A DNA stretch of 64,000 nt. Origin: Synechococcales cyanobacterium GL140_1_metabinner_5_sub. GTDB lineage: Bacteria; Cyanobacteriota; Cyanobacteriia; Cyanobacteriales; Chamaesiphonaceae. Position numbers and translations under genes: made by a program. Location: NCBI GenBank assembly GCA_025359065.1, contig JANYHM010000041.1, forward strand, positions 1 through 64,000. The letters run 5' to 3'. Each line of letters opens with the position of its first letter. The stretch's first letter is position 1. This document shows positions 38,077 to 46,364 of this stretch, piece after piece. The notes beneath the pieces were generated by a model. That model was given only the letters and a program-made list of their open reading frames with translations. It made no database searches and was not told where the DNA came from.

Positions 38077-38504
38077 CTGTACACCCCATACTCAATACGA
38101 TCGAGCAATTCTACTACTTGCTCTGTTCCGGCATCAGTATCGAGTAAATCGATCGGTGCATAACCATTCAACCCTCGATTGGGTCGCTTCAGCCAACTAG
38201 TCGCAGTATCTGCACTCTCAAATACATCCTGGGCTTGAGCCGCAACTCTGGCCAGTCGATACAGCCTGTCCGACCAAGTAGGGTTCAAAGGCTTATCTTC
38301 TTTTTGAAGTCTGATGATTGTGCGGACTGAAGTACCTACAACCTTAGACATTTGAACATCTGAGAGTTGGTAGTAACCAGCTACTCGCTTGAAAGACTCG
38401 ATCGGTAATCCACGCCGTACAACTTCAGCACGATCAATTGCTGAAGTTGAACTTGCCGAACCTGGAATTCCTAAAATATCTAGTAATTGGGTTGATGGAG
38501 CCAC
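38073..38504 (-). CDS. Xre/MbcA/ParS-type antitoxin
   Basis: A 143-residue antitoxin. The N-terminal two-thirds is an Xre-like helical DNA-binding part (VRRGLPIESFKRVAGYYQL, MSKVVGTSVRTIIRLQK). The C-terminal toxin-binding DUF2384 part contains LARVAAQAQDVFES, TATSWLKRPNRGLNGYAP and DLLDTDAGTEQVVELL. It neutralises the RES toxin encoded next and should repress its own promoter through the inverted repeat upstream. Complete and in the usual operon order. Confidence 0.93.
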   Translation of the reverse strand: MAPSTQLLDILGIPGSASSTSAIDRAEVVRRGLPIESFKRVAGYYQLSDVQMSKVVGTSVRTIIRLQKEDKPLNPTWSDRLYRLARVAAQAQDVFESADTATSWLKRPNRGLNGYAPIDLLDTDAGTEQVVELLDRIEYGVYS

Positions 38505-38518
38505 AACTCACCTCATTC

Positions 38519-38562
38519 TAAGCATTTGTCTTAATTATAACGCTAAATGCTTAATTTCTTAA
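38519..38562 (-). promoter_or_regulatory. Promoter and operator of the RES/Xre operon
   Basis: On the minus strand TATAAT (38534-38539) lies 17 bp from TTAAGA (38557-38562). TAAGCATTT (38519-38527) and AAATGCTTA (38545-38553) are perfect 9-bp inverted repeats that flank the -10 box. This is the layout expected for an autoregulated antitoxin operator. Confidence 0.7.
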
Positions 38563-38650
38563 TCGACAATGATTTGGTCAGACAATCATCGTCAACCAAA
38601 GAAGAGACTTAAGGCTTTACAATATATAGCCACATATATACTTTGAAACA

Positions 38651-40354
38651 TTGACCGACTCAATCTTGTCTGATGAACTCCTCCGGGGCTACGATGTAAT
38701 TATCGTCGGCGCTGGCGCGGCTGGACTTTACTCAGCTCTCTGTTTGCCCGCCCATTTAAAAATAGCCATCATCAGCAAAGATTCGATCGCCACCGAATCA
38801 CCACCAGTAGCCAGTAAATGGGCACAGGGCGGCATCGCCGCCGTAGTCAGCGCCGCAGATTCAGTAGAACTGCACATCCAAGACACCCTCAAAGCCGGGG
38901 TCGGACTTTGTGATCCGGTCACAGTCAGGTTTTTAGTCGAAAATGCTGCCCAGTGCGTCAGCGAATTAATCAACATGGGAGTAGCCTTCGATCGAGTAGC
39001 CACCCTGGGCGGTGACTCTACCCTAGCCATGACTCTAGAAGCCGCCCACTCTCGGCCAAGAGTGCTGCACGCCGCCGATACTACTGGTCGCACCGTCATG
39101 AAAGTACTACTCGAACAAGTCCGATCGCGATCGAACATTCGCACCCTTGCCCCAGCCTTAGCCTTAGACCTATGGATAGCAGAAAGTCAATGCCAGGGCA
39201 TCAGCTTGGCCTACGGCGGTGAAATTCGCTGGCTGCGTTCACCCGCAGTAATTTTGGCTACCGGCGGCGGCGGACAGGTCTACGCCCACACCACCAATCC
39301 AGAAGTTAGCACTGGTGATGGAGTGGCGATGGTCGATCGAGCTGGTGGCACCTTAGCCGATTTAGAATTTGTGCAGTTCCACCCTACCGCTCTCAATGTT
39401 ACCGGCGCGCCTCGCTTTTTAATCAGTGAAGCAGTGCGTGGCGAAGGAGCTTATTTGATTGATGACCAAGGAGAACGCTTTTGTTTTCATTATCACCCAG
39501 ATGGTGAATTAGCTCCTCGGGATGTAGTTAGCCGCGCAATTTTTTCTCACTTAGCCAAAATTGGCGGCGACAAAGTATATTTGGATCTGCGATCGATGCC
39601 GACTGCTACTGTTAGTCACCGGTTTCCTAATATTATTCAGTTTTGCCAGAGTTGGGGCATTGATGTGTTTACTCAACCGATTCCGGTATCACCAGCAGCC
39701 CACTATTGGATGGGTGGCATTGCTACCGATGTGCAGAATAAAACTGCTATTTCGGGAGTCTATGCGGTAGGTGAAGCTAGTTGCACAGGAGTCCATGGCG
39801 CTAATCGCTTAGCCAGTAACTCGCTGTTGGAATGCTTGGTGTTTGGGGCGGGTTTTGCTCATAGCGATTTATCAACGTTATCAACTACAACGACCACAGT
39901 TGATTCCAACAAAGCCGCTAAAATCGATGCTGGAGACTGGCTGGCGCAGCAGAAAGTAATTACGACAATTCGGCAGGAGTTACCAGGAGTAATGTGGCAG
40001 GCAGCCGGAATTGTGCGCACATTAGCTAGTCTCGAAGCAGGTTTGACTCAAATCAAAGACTGGCAAATTCAGTTCGATCGATTACCAATCTCTAAAACTT
40101 TCAGCACCTGGAACATTCAGCTACCTCAACAATTACCAATTGCTCTGGCCGATTTACGATTGTGGTCAGAAACTCGCAACCTATTGCAAATCAGCAATCT
40201 GATTGTGGAAAGTGCTCTGTTTCGTACCGAAAGCCGAGGTGGTCACTTCCGCTCAGACTTCCCAGCAACCCAGTTAGACTGGGAAAAACATAGTTTAGTT
40301 ACCGCTGGCAAATGGAGCCGATCGATCGGCAGCAAGGTGCTGGAAACCAATTGA
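38651..40354 (+). CDS. nadB: L-aspartate oxidase
   Basis: A flavoprotein that oxidises L-aspartate to iminoaspartate, the first step of de novo NAD synthesis. It is 567 residues long. The FAD dinucleotide fold is YDVIIVGAGAAGLYSAL at the N-terminus; substrate-site segments include SKWAQGGIAA, THSRPRVLHAADTTGR-like HSRPRVLHAADTTGR, EFVQFHPTAL and SEAVRGEGAYL. GGIATDVQ and ANRLASNSLLEC lie near the end. No in-frame ATG exists nearby, so the start is TTG 38651. It lies head to head with the RES/Xre operon, whose toxin consumes NAD+. Confidence 0.93.
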   Translation: MTDSILSDELLRGYDVIIVGAGAAGLYSALCLPAHLKIAIISKDSIATESPPVASKWAQGGIAAVVSAADSVELHIQDTLKAGVGLCDPVTVRFLVENAAQCVSELINMGVAFDRVATLGGDSTLAMTLEAAHSRPRVLHAADTTGRTVMKVLLEQVRSRSNIRTLAPALALDLWIAESQCQGISLAYGGEIRWLRSPAVILATGGGGQVYAHTTNPEVSTGDGVAMVDRAGGTLADLEFVQFHPTALNVTGAPRFLISEAVRGEGAYLIDDQGERFCFHYHPDGELAPRDVVSRAIFSHLAKIGGDKVYLDLRSMPTATVSHRFPNIIQFCQSWGIDVFTQPIPVSPAAHYWMGGIATDVQNKTAISGVYAVGEASCTGVHGANRLASNSLLECLVFGAGFAHSDLSTLSTTTTTVDSNKAAKIDAGDWLAQQKVITTIRQELPGVMWQAAGIVRTLASLEAGLTQIKDWQIQFDRLPISKTFSTWNIQLPQQLPIALADLRLWSETRNLLQISNLIVESALFRTESRGGHFRSDFPATQLDWEKHSLVTAGKWSRSIGSKVLETN

Positions 40355-40435
40355 GTTCGTTGCCAAAATTGTAATAAGATTGGCAGAAAAGGCTCGATCG
40401 ACTATTTTGATTGTGGAACCCAACTTAAAAATCTC

Positions 40436-40951
40436 ATGAAAAAAATCCTGATTGCGATGCTGGCCTGTTTATCTTTGGCATCCCCCGCTGGTGCCACAGC
40501 CCAAATTGGTGAAACCATAATCATTGACGGTAAGCCAGAAAACATGAATGCTGAACCACTAAACCCTTATCTGAATCAGCCCGAAAACTTTGAGCAATTT
40601 AAGCAGTATGCTCAACCTGGTGGCTGCACAGCACTCTGGCGTGCATACGTCGGAGAGTGGGAAATTAAAGAGCGCAAGCTATACCTCAACAAGCTGGAGA
40701 CAGGATCTTGCTCATCGGAAGACCGCAAAAAATTCCCCCTAGACAAACTCTTTCCCGATCAGCCTCAACCAATTTTAGCCAAATGGTATTCGGGTTTGTT
40801 GGTGATGCCCAGAGGAAAATTATTGCAATATGTTCACATGGGTTACGAATCACGTTTTGAGAAATATTTAATTATAAATATCCAAGCAGGAGTGATAGTT
40901 AAACAAGAAACCCTCACCGATAAGCAGTTCCAAAAGCGTTTTAGAGGTTAA
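40436..40951 (+). CDS. Small exported protein of unknown function
   Basis: A 171-residue protein with a clear signal peptide (MKKILIAMLACLSLASPAGA, cleavage about residue 22). The mature part has two cysteines (CTALWRAYVGEWEIKERKLYL and SCSSEDRKK). The segment WRAYVGEWEIKERKLYLNKL recurs in other uncharacterised bacterial proteins. I do not know a function. It lies 81 bp after nadB on the same strand and 190 bp before the DUF1800 gene. Confidence 0.75.
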   Translation: MKKILIAMLACLSLASPAGATAQIGETIIIDGKPENMNAEPLNPYLNQPENFEQFKQYAQPGGCTALWRAYVGEWEIKERKLYLNKLETGSCSSEDRKKFPLDKLFPDQPQPILAKWYSGLLVMPRGKLLQYVHMGYESRFEKYLIINIQAGVIVKQETLTDKQFQKRFRG

Positions 40952-41140
40952 TAGTTTAAATTTTGTAACTACTTTTGGTTATTGCCATGTAATAACCATC
41001 TGGTAATAATCTCTCCAAAATTGAGAAACACTTATTTTATAGCCTCACAGCAGATCGGCAGATGGCATGACAGCGGAACTATTGATTTTAGATTGCAGTC
41101 ACGAAAAGCTAATCCTCACATCTTAACTCTTTACCCAGCC

Positions 41141-42571
41141 ATGACCCGGATTATTGCCGCTACGTTACTGCTGTGGGTTGCCGTTGTATTACCAGCCAGC
41201 GCCAACTCCAAAGTTCTACATGCCATTAATCGACTTAGCTTTGGACCCACTCCTGGCGAAATTGAACGAGTAGAATCGATCGGGGTAGAAAAATACATCC
41301 AAGAACAGCTCAACCCCAACACTATTCCCACTGTTGGGGCTTTAGAGAACCAACTATCCCAACTCAGCAGCCTCAAATTGAGCACCACTGAACTTGGAAC
41401 TATCTACGGAGCGACTCGCAAGGCGCTCCCTGCTGACAGGCCGGAAATGAATATTCGCAAGGTGGCTGACGAAAGAAATCACGCGAAATTATTACGGGCG
41501 ATCGACAGCCCTCGGCAGCTCGAAGAAGTAATGACCGATTTTTGGTACAACCATTTCAATGTTTCGATCAGTAAAGGCATTAGTAGAGTTTGGGTGGGTA
41601 ACTACGAACAAACTGCTATTCGTCCCCATGTTTTTGGCAAGTTTCGTGATCTGTTAGGAGCCACCGCCCGTCATCCAGCAATGTTGTACTATTTAGACAA
41701 CTGGCAGAACACCACTCCCAATCCTAACCCCAAAGCAAAAAATCGCGGTGGTCTGAACGAGAACTATGCCCGTGAGTTAATGGAACTACATACTTTAGGA
41801 GTCAAAGGTGGCTATAGCCAAAAAGATGTCACCAGCTTGGCGCAAGTCTTCACCGGCTGGGGCTATTTGCCAGCCAACACCAAAAAAGGTGCCCCCTTTA
41901 CTTTTTACTTTGACCCCAACCGTCACGATGCTAGTCCTAAGACTTTATTGGGTAAACCAATCACCGGCACTGGCGAACAAGAAGTAGCACAAGCGTTAAA
42001 TATATTAGCAAAAAATCCGGCCACCGCCAAATTTGTTAGTTATAAAATTGCTCAGCGTTTTGTCAGCGATAATCCGCCTGCGGCTTTGGTTGATCGCATG
42101 AAAACCCGCTGGCTCCAGACCGATGGAGACATTAAAGCAGTGATGACTACAATGCTAAATAGCAAAGAGTTTTGGGCACCTGCTGCTCAGCGTAGCAAAT
42201 TTAAAACGCCATTAGAATACGTGGTTTCTGCGGCTCGTGCTACTGGCTCTAAAGTCGAAGAAACCCAATTTCTTCAGGGGCAACTGACCGGATTGGGAAT
42301 GCCCCTCTATGCTTGCCTGACTCCAGACGGCTACAAAAATACCCGCGAGGCTTGGTTGAACGAAAACTCAACTATTCAAAGAATTAATTTTGCTAATCAT
42401 CTTGCTAGCGGTCGGGGTTTATCTAAACAGCCCCAGCCGATCGATAACACTAACCTCGATCGGGCGATTGGGCCTTATTTATCAGCCAATACCAAAACCG
42501 CGATCGCTGCTAGTAAAGTGGGTCTACAATCGGCCTTGATGCTGGGCAGCCCCGACTTTATGTATCGTTAA
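41141..42571 (+). CDS. DUF1800 exported protein
   Basis: A 476-residue protein starting MTRIIAATLLLWVAVVLPAS, a signal peptide (I chose ATG 41141; the open frame starts earlier without a plausible N-terminus). DUF1800 hallmarks: LHAINRLSFGPTPGEIERV, MTDFWYNHFNVSI, GLNENYARELMELHTLGVKG, YSQKDVTSLAQVFTGW and HDASPKTLLG. The family is nearly always followed by a DUF1501 gene, as here after 31 bp. The pair is exported and its biochemical role is unknown. Confidence 0.92.
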   Translation: MTRIIAATLLLWVAVVLPASANSKVLHAINRLSFGPTPGEIERVESIGVEKYIQEQLNPNTIPTVGALENQLSQLSSLKLSTTELGTIYGATRKALPADRPEMNIRKVADERNHAKLLRAIDSPRQLEEVMTDFWYNHFNVSISKGISRVWVGNYEQTAIRPHVFGKFRDLLGATARHPAMLYYLDNWQNTTPNPNPKAKNRGGLNENYARELMELHTLGVKGGYSQKDVTSLAQVFTGWGYLPANTKKGAPFTFYFDPNRHDASPKTLLGKPITGTGEQEVAQALNILAKNPATAKFVSYKIAQRFVSDNPPAALVDRMKTRWLQTDGDIKAVMTTMLNSKEFWAPAAQRSKFKTPLEYVVSAARATGSKVEETQFLQGQLTGLGMPLYACLTPDGYKNTREAWLNENSTIQRINFANHLASGRGLSKQPQPIDNTNLDRAIGPYLSANTKTAIAASKVGLQSALMLGSPDFMYR

Positions 42572-42602
42572 TTTGCTTACCTCTTCACCACCCCATAACC
42601 CT

Positions 42603-43823
42603 ATGAATCGTCGTCACTTTCTTACCTGTGCTGGTTTGGGCACCCTCAGTGCCTTTGCCCAAAATAGCTGGCTCGGAGTTAATGCTGCTCCAGACAGCAA
42701 TCCTCGCCGCCTGATCGTCATTTTTCTACGCGGTGCCGTAGATGGATTGAATGTAGTTGTACCATATAGTGATCCAAATTATTATCAGTATCGTCCCAAA
42801 ATTGCTATCCCTCAACCGGGTAGTCCCGAAGGAGCGTTGGATCTAGATGGACGCTTTGGTTTGCATCCAGCGATGGCTCCCATTTTGCCGCTTTGGCAGC
42901 AAGGCAGTCTGGCTTTTGTCCATGCCAGCGGACTGACCCAAGAAATTCGATCGCATTTCGATGCCCAATTTTATATGGAGACTGGAGTACCAGGAGCTAG
43001 CCGCCGCCAAGATGGCTGGATGAATCGCTTACTGGTAGAGGCTAACAATAAATCTCCGTTGCAAGCTATTAGCCTGAGTGCTAATGTGCCGCAGATTCTC
43101 TCTGGCAAAATGCCGGTGAGCAGCATTGGGTCTACTCGTCGCGCTGGTAATCGCCAGACTCTCGATCGCCAAGATGTGGCGAATGCTTTCGATCGACTGT
43201 ACAGCGGCAGCGATGCTTTAGGTCGCAATTATCGTGGTGGTCGGGCAGCGCGTGCCCAGTTGCTGCAAGATCTGGCAGCAGAAATGAATGTGGCTGATAA
43301 CGGTGCGCCGTTGCCCAAGGGTTTTGCGGCTGAAACTCGATCGCTTGCCCGCTTAATGGTCAAAGATCCCCGGATTCAAATTGCCTTTTTACAGCTCGGC
43401 GGCTGGGATACCCATGTTAATCAGGGTAACTCTAAAGGTTTATTGGCGCGCAATTTGGGTGAGTTATCTCAAGGATTAGCTACTCTCCAGCAAGAGCTAG
43501 GTGCCATCTATGGTCATACTCAGATCGTGGTGATGTCGGAGTTTGGTCGCACGGCCAAAGAAAACGGCAATGGTGGTACTGATCATGGTCATGGTAATGC
43601 TATGTGGCTGTTGGGTGGAGCAACCAAGGGCGGCAAAATTTATGGTCAATGGCCAGGGCTAGCTCCAGATCAGCTCTATCAAGGTCGAGATTTAAATGTA
43701 ACCACCGATTTCCGGGAGCCGATCGCTAAAATTTTGACTAACCATTGGGGTTTGAATAGCTCTAGTACTGCTAAGATTTTACCGCAGTTTACGGCTGGTA
43801 TCGATTGGTCGCCGATCGCTTGA
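42603..43823 (+). CDS. DUF1501 exported (Tat-type) protein
   Basis: A 406-residue protein starting MNRRHFLTCAGLGTLSAFA, a twin-arginine signal (R-R-H-F-L). DUF1501 features of the alkaline-phosphatase superfamily are visible: FLRGAVDGLNVVVPYSDPNY, GLHPAMAPILPLW, RSHFDAQFYMETG, QLGGWDTHVNQG, SEFGRTAKENGNGGTDHGHG and AMWLLGG. ATG 42603 fits the signal better than the upstream TTG at 42573. It is the partner of the DUF1800 gene before it and is probably co-transcribed and folded before export. Confidence 0.92.
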   Translation: MNRRHFLTCAGLGTLSAFAQNSWLGVNAAPDSNPRRLIVIFLRGAVDGLNVVVPYSDPNYYQYRPKIAIPQPGSPEGALDLDGRFGLHPAMAPILPLWQQGSLAFVHASGLTQEIRSHFDAQFYMETGVPGASRRQDGWMNRLLVEANNKSPLQAISLSANVPQILSGKMPVSSIGSTRRAGNRQTLDRQDVANAFDRLYSGSDALGRNYRGGRAARAQLLQDLAAEMNVADNGAPLPKGFAAETRSLARLMVKDPRIQIAFLQLGGWDTHVNQGNSKGLLARNLGELSQGLATLQQELGAIYGHTQIVVMSEFGRTAKENGNGGTDHGHGNAMWLLGGATKGGKIYGQWPGLAPDQLYQGRDLNVTTDFREPIAKILTNHWGLNSSSTAKILPQFTAGIDWSPIA

Positions 43824-43833
43824 TCTAAGTCCG

Positions 43834-44043
43834 ATGAAAACAGCAACTCCAAATTCAAATGTCTTTCTAGGTTCGAGATTATCAGTGCAGCGAATTGGTG
43901 GCTGTTTGGTGCGAGGTGAAACTTTTGATGTATTGCGTGAAGATTATCCTTACTTAACCGATGAAGATTTAAATTTTGCGCAGATCTACGTCAAGGCTTA
44001 TCCTATTCAAGGCAGACCAAAACTAGATGAAGTTTATAATTAA
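43834..44043 (+). CDS. DUF433 small protein
   Basis: A 69-residue protein of the DUF433 family (GGCLVRGETFDVLREDYPYL, then TDEDLNFAQIYVKAYP). DUF433 proteins are small winged-helix-like proteins often found as antitoxin-type partners. Its stop overlaps the start of the Rpn/DUF4351 gene by one base (TAATG), so the two are translationally coupled and may form a module. Confidence 0.8.
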   Translation: MKTATPNSNVFLGSRLSVQRIGGCLVRGETFDVLREDYPYLTDEDLNFAQIYVKAYPIQGRPKLDEVYN

Positions 44044-44987
44044 TGACAACGCCCTTAGATAGCCCGTGGAAGCAGATTCTAGAATCTTACTTCCCACAAT
44101 TTATGGCTTTTTTCTTCCCGGAACCCTACAGTCAGATTGATTGGAATCGAGGCTTTGAATTTTTGGATGGGGAGCTTCAGCAAGTAACGTTAGAAGCCGA
44201 AACTGGCAAAAGAATTACCGATAAGCTGGTTAAAGTCTATCTGCAAAACGGTGAGGAACGGTGGATAGTTGCGCACATTGAGATTCAGAATCAAAAAGAG
44301 GCAGAATTTGGTGAACGGGTCTTTGTTTACTATGCGCGATTACGAGACAAATTCAAGCGAGAAGTGGCTAGTTTTGCGGTTCTGGGGGATACTGATGCAA
44401 GTTGGCGACCCAATTCGTTTGTCCGGGAGACGTTGGGCTTTAATCTTCAGGTTTCTTTTCCGATTGTGAAATTGGTAGACTATAAAAGGCGGAAGGAAGA
44501 GCTGGCTGCCAGTGATAATCCTTTTGCAGTGGTAGTACAAGCTCATTTAGCAGCTCAGGCTACTAAGGGTAAAGAAAGCCAGCAGCGGCGCAGAAAGCAG
44601 AAGTTTGCTCTGATGACGATGATGTACCAACGGGGATACAGCCGTCAGGAGGTCGTTGACCTGTTTCGTTTTATCGCATGGGTGATGACTCTGCCGCCGG
44701 AGTTAGAAGAGGCTTTCAAAAAAGATTTAATCGCTTATGAGGATGAAAGAAACATGCCATATATCAGCAATATTGAAAAGGAAGGCGAAGCTAGAGGTGA
44801 AGCTAGAGGCAAAGTTGAGCTGGTTATTAAACTCTTGGAACGTCGGATTGGCAAGGTCTCTGAGGAGACTTTGTTGAGGATTAAGGCGTTGCCGATCGAG
44901 CAAGTAGAACAGCTTGGCGAAGATCTGATGGACTTTACTGGTAGCAATGATTTGGCGGAATGGTTTCAGCGTTTTGCTGGCTCTTAG
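44043..44987 (+). CDS. Rpn/YadD-like nuclease family protein with DUF4351 tail
   Basis: A 314-residue protein beginning with the helical SPWKQILESYFPQFMAFFFP. The nuclease-like core has DWNRGFEFLDGEL and WIVAHIEIQNQKEAEFGERV (E-I-Q of a PD-(D/E)XK variant), and FVYYARLRDKF. After a basic linker the last 60 residues are a DUF4351 domain (VELVIKLLERRIGKVSEETL, LPIEQVEQLGEDLMDF). The 3' end and following bases are duplicated 1 kb downstream (45899-46032), beyond a HigB/HigA-like module. Confidence 0.85.
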   Translation: MTTPLDSPWKQILESYFPQFMAFFFPEPYSQIDWNRGFEFLDGELQQVTLEAETGKRITDKLVKVYLQNGEERWIVAHIEIQNQKEAEFGERVFVYYARLRDKFKREVASFAVLGDTDASWRPNSFVRETLGFNLQVSFPIVKLVDYKRRKEELAASDNPFAVVVQAHLAAQATKGKESQQRRRKQKFALMTMMYQRGYSRQEVVDLFRFIAWVMTLPPELEEAFKKDLIAYEDERNMPYISNIEKEGEARGEARGKVELVIKLLERRIGKVSEETLLRIKALPIEQVEQLGEDLMDFTGSNDLAEWFQRFAGS

Positions 44988-45059
44988 TGAAGTCCAAGAT
45001 TATGACCAAGGGTTGTTGTTTGAGTACGAGCAAATTTGGAGACTAGGGCAGGTCTCTGA

Positions 45060-45380
45060 TCAATATGAGGCATGTTGTGGAAGTTTTTCTGGGGTGAGGC
45101 GGTAGCCCATTGCGTGCATAATTGCGTTTATGCTGTCAAATTGTGGATTGCCATTTTCTGCAAGAGCTTTCTGTATTTCTGGATGACTGAGTTCTGCTAC
45201 TTCTGCAATGGTGGTCAAACCTTTGACACGACTAACGATACGTAGTGAGGATAAGAGAGAAGCCGTATCACCACTTTCGGCAAAATCATCAAACAGTACG
45301 GTGATGTAATCGTCTATTTCGTCAGGATGATTGCGCAGATATTCTTCCTCGACCTCTCTAATCGTTCTGTACTTCTTCAC
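45060..45380 (-). CDS. HigA-like antitoxin
   Basis: A 106-residue helix-turn-helix antitoxin. It starts MKKYRTIREVEEEYLRNHPD; the DNA-binding domain is SRVKGLTTIAEVAELSHPEI and GNPQFDSINAIMHAMGYRLT. It matches the addiction-module antidote (HigA/PHA00-type) family in full. It follows its toxin gene and overlaps it by 23 bp, the inverted toxin-first order usual for HigBA. A truncated second copy is found at 46202-46345. Confidence 0.85.
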   Translation of the reverse strand: MKKYRTIREVEEEYLRNHPDEIDDYITVLFDDFAESGDTASLLSSLRIVSRVKGLTTIAEVAELSHPEIQKALAENGNPQFDSINAIMHAMGYRLTPEKLPQHASY

Positions 45381-45759
45381 GATTCAGATACTCCTGCCAA
45401 TAGGCTTTTGCTTGTTGAATGTCTTTATCTTGGCTATCTTTGTCTCCGCCGCAGAGCAAGATAACAATATCGTTGCCATTTTCGCCAAAGTAAACCCTGT
45501 AACCTGGCCCAAAGAACATGCGTAGTTCGCTGATACCTTCACCGACTGGTTCGCAGTCGCCGTAATCGCCATCTTCTAATCGGGCAACACGAGCGAGTAT
45601 CCGCTTTCGTCCGATCGCATCACGAAGGTTGTTCAGCCAATTTGTAAATGGTTCTTCTTTGTTTAGGGTTTCGTATACAATGACCCATTTTGGTTTGGCT
45701 TCACCAGTCACAGTTGGCACACTCCCAAATTTATAGCATGGCAAACCATGATCCGCCAA
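45358..45759 (-). CDS. HigB/RelE-like toxin
   Basis: A protein of up to 133 residues. Core motifs of the phage-derived Gp49/HigB group: PKWVIVYETLNKEEPFTNWL, LRDAIGRKRILARVARLEDG, GEGISELRMFFGPGYRVYF and VILLCGGDKDSQDKDIQQAK. They define a RelE-fold mRNA-cleaving toxin. The start may be ATG 45759 or GTG 45720, which removes 13 residues that lack family support. Toxin and antitoxin genes overlap. The module is framed by copies of the Rpn gene 3' end. Confidence 0.85.
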   Translation of the reverse strand: MADHGLPCYKFGSVPTVTGEAKPKWVIVYETLNKEEPFTNWLNNLRDAIGRKRILARVARLEDGDYGDCEPVGEGISELRMFFGPGYRVYFGENGNDIVILLCGGDKDSQDKDIQQAKAYWQEYLNREEVQND

Positions 45760-45898
45760 CGATCATAGTACATAATTGCCTTGCTCAAGCTATTATAACG
45801 GTTCCGATTCGAGTAATGAGAATTGCTGTAATTCTCTGGACGTTCAGTGGCACTTCTGCGCCACCATTACTTTAGATCTAGTGTAGGTACTAAACTTC

Positions 45899-46032
45899 GC
45901 CAAGGCGATCGAACAAATAGAGCAACTCGGTGAAGATCTGATGGACTTTACTGGTAGTAATGATTTGGCGGAATGGCTCCAGCGTTTTGCTGGCTCTTAG
46001 TGACGTTCAGAATTATTACCAAGGGTTGTTGT
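45899..46032 (+). repeat. Duplicated 3' end of the Rpn/DUF4351 gene
   Basis: Aligns to 44884-45018 (about 85% identity by eye). It includes the end of the coding region (IEQLGEDLMDFTGSNDLAEW-like) and about 35 bp beyond the stop, up to ACCAAGGGTTGTTGT at both places. The two direct copies enclose the HigB/HigA-like module, so one end of the Rpn locus was duplicated when that module arrived or was rearranged. The preceding 45760-45898 holds no gene. Confidence 0.8.
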
Positions 46033-46085
46033 GGATCAATCAGAACTTGAGTACGGAAAGAGTTTGAGACTGATTCTCTGGCTTT

Positions 46086-46178
46086 ATAGCGGTTCCGCAT
46101 CGGATGAAATAAATTTAGGCAGCTTTAAGCCTTGCTAGGCAACGATTAATCACACCACATTCGAGCTGGAACCGCTAT
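46086..46178. mobile_element. Short MITE-like element
   Basis: ATAGCGGTTCC (46086-46096) and GGAACCGCTAT (46168-46178) are perfect 11-bp terminal inverted repeats around a 93-bp AT-rich unit without coding capacity. A solo related end (ATAACGGTTCCGATTCGAG) lies at about 45794-45812. I see no clear target duplication. Confidence 0.5.
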
Positions 46179-46201
46179 GACTTGGCGGGAGGATAAAACT
46201 T

Positions 46202-46345
46202 ATGAGAAAGATTAGAACCATTGATGAGTTTACAGATCAGTATTTTGTGGCCATCCTGAAAAGATTAATGAAAATCTTGCAAGAGTTCGCAGATGATAAT
46301 TATCCTGGAGGATTATTGGCATCATTGCAGGATTCAGGATCTTAG
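46202..46345 (+). pseudogene. Truncated HigA-like antitoxin
   Basis: A 47-codon frame, MRKIRTIDEFTDQYF, then EFADDNYPGGLLASLQ, aligns to the N-terminal half of the HigA-like antitoxin at 45060 (MKKYRTIREVEEEYL, then DFAESGDTASLLSSLR). The helix-turn-helix half is missing. A good GGAGG lies 9 bases before the ATG, so it may still be translated. It is too short for the 60-codon cutoffs often used in gene finding. Confidence 0.6.
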
Positions 46346-46364
46346 TGACATTGCGTAGATTAGA

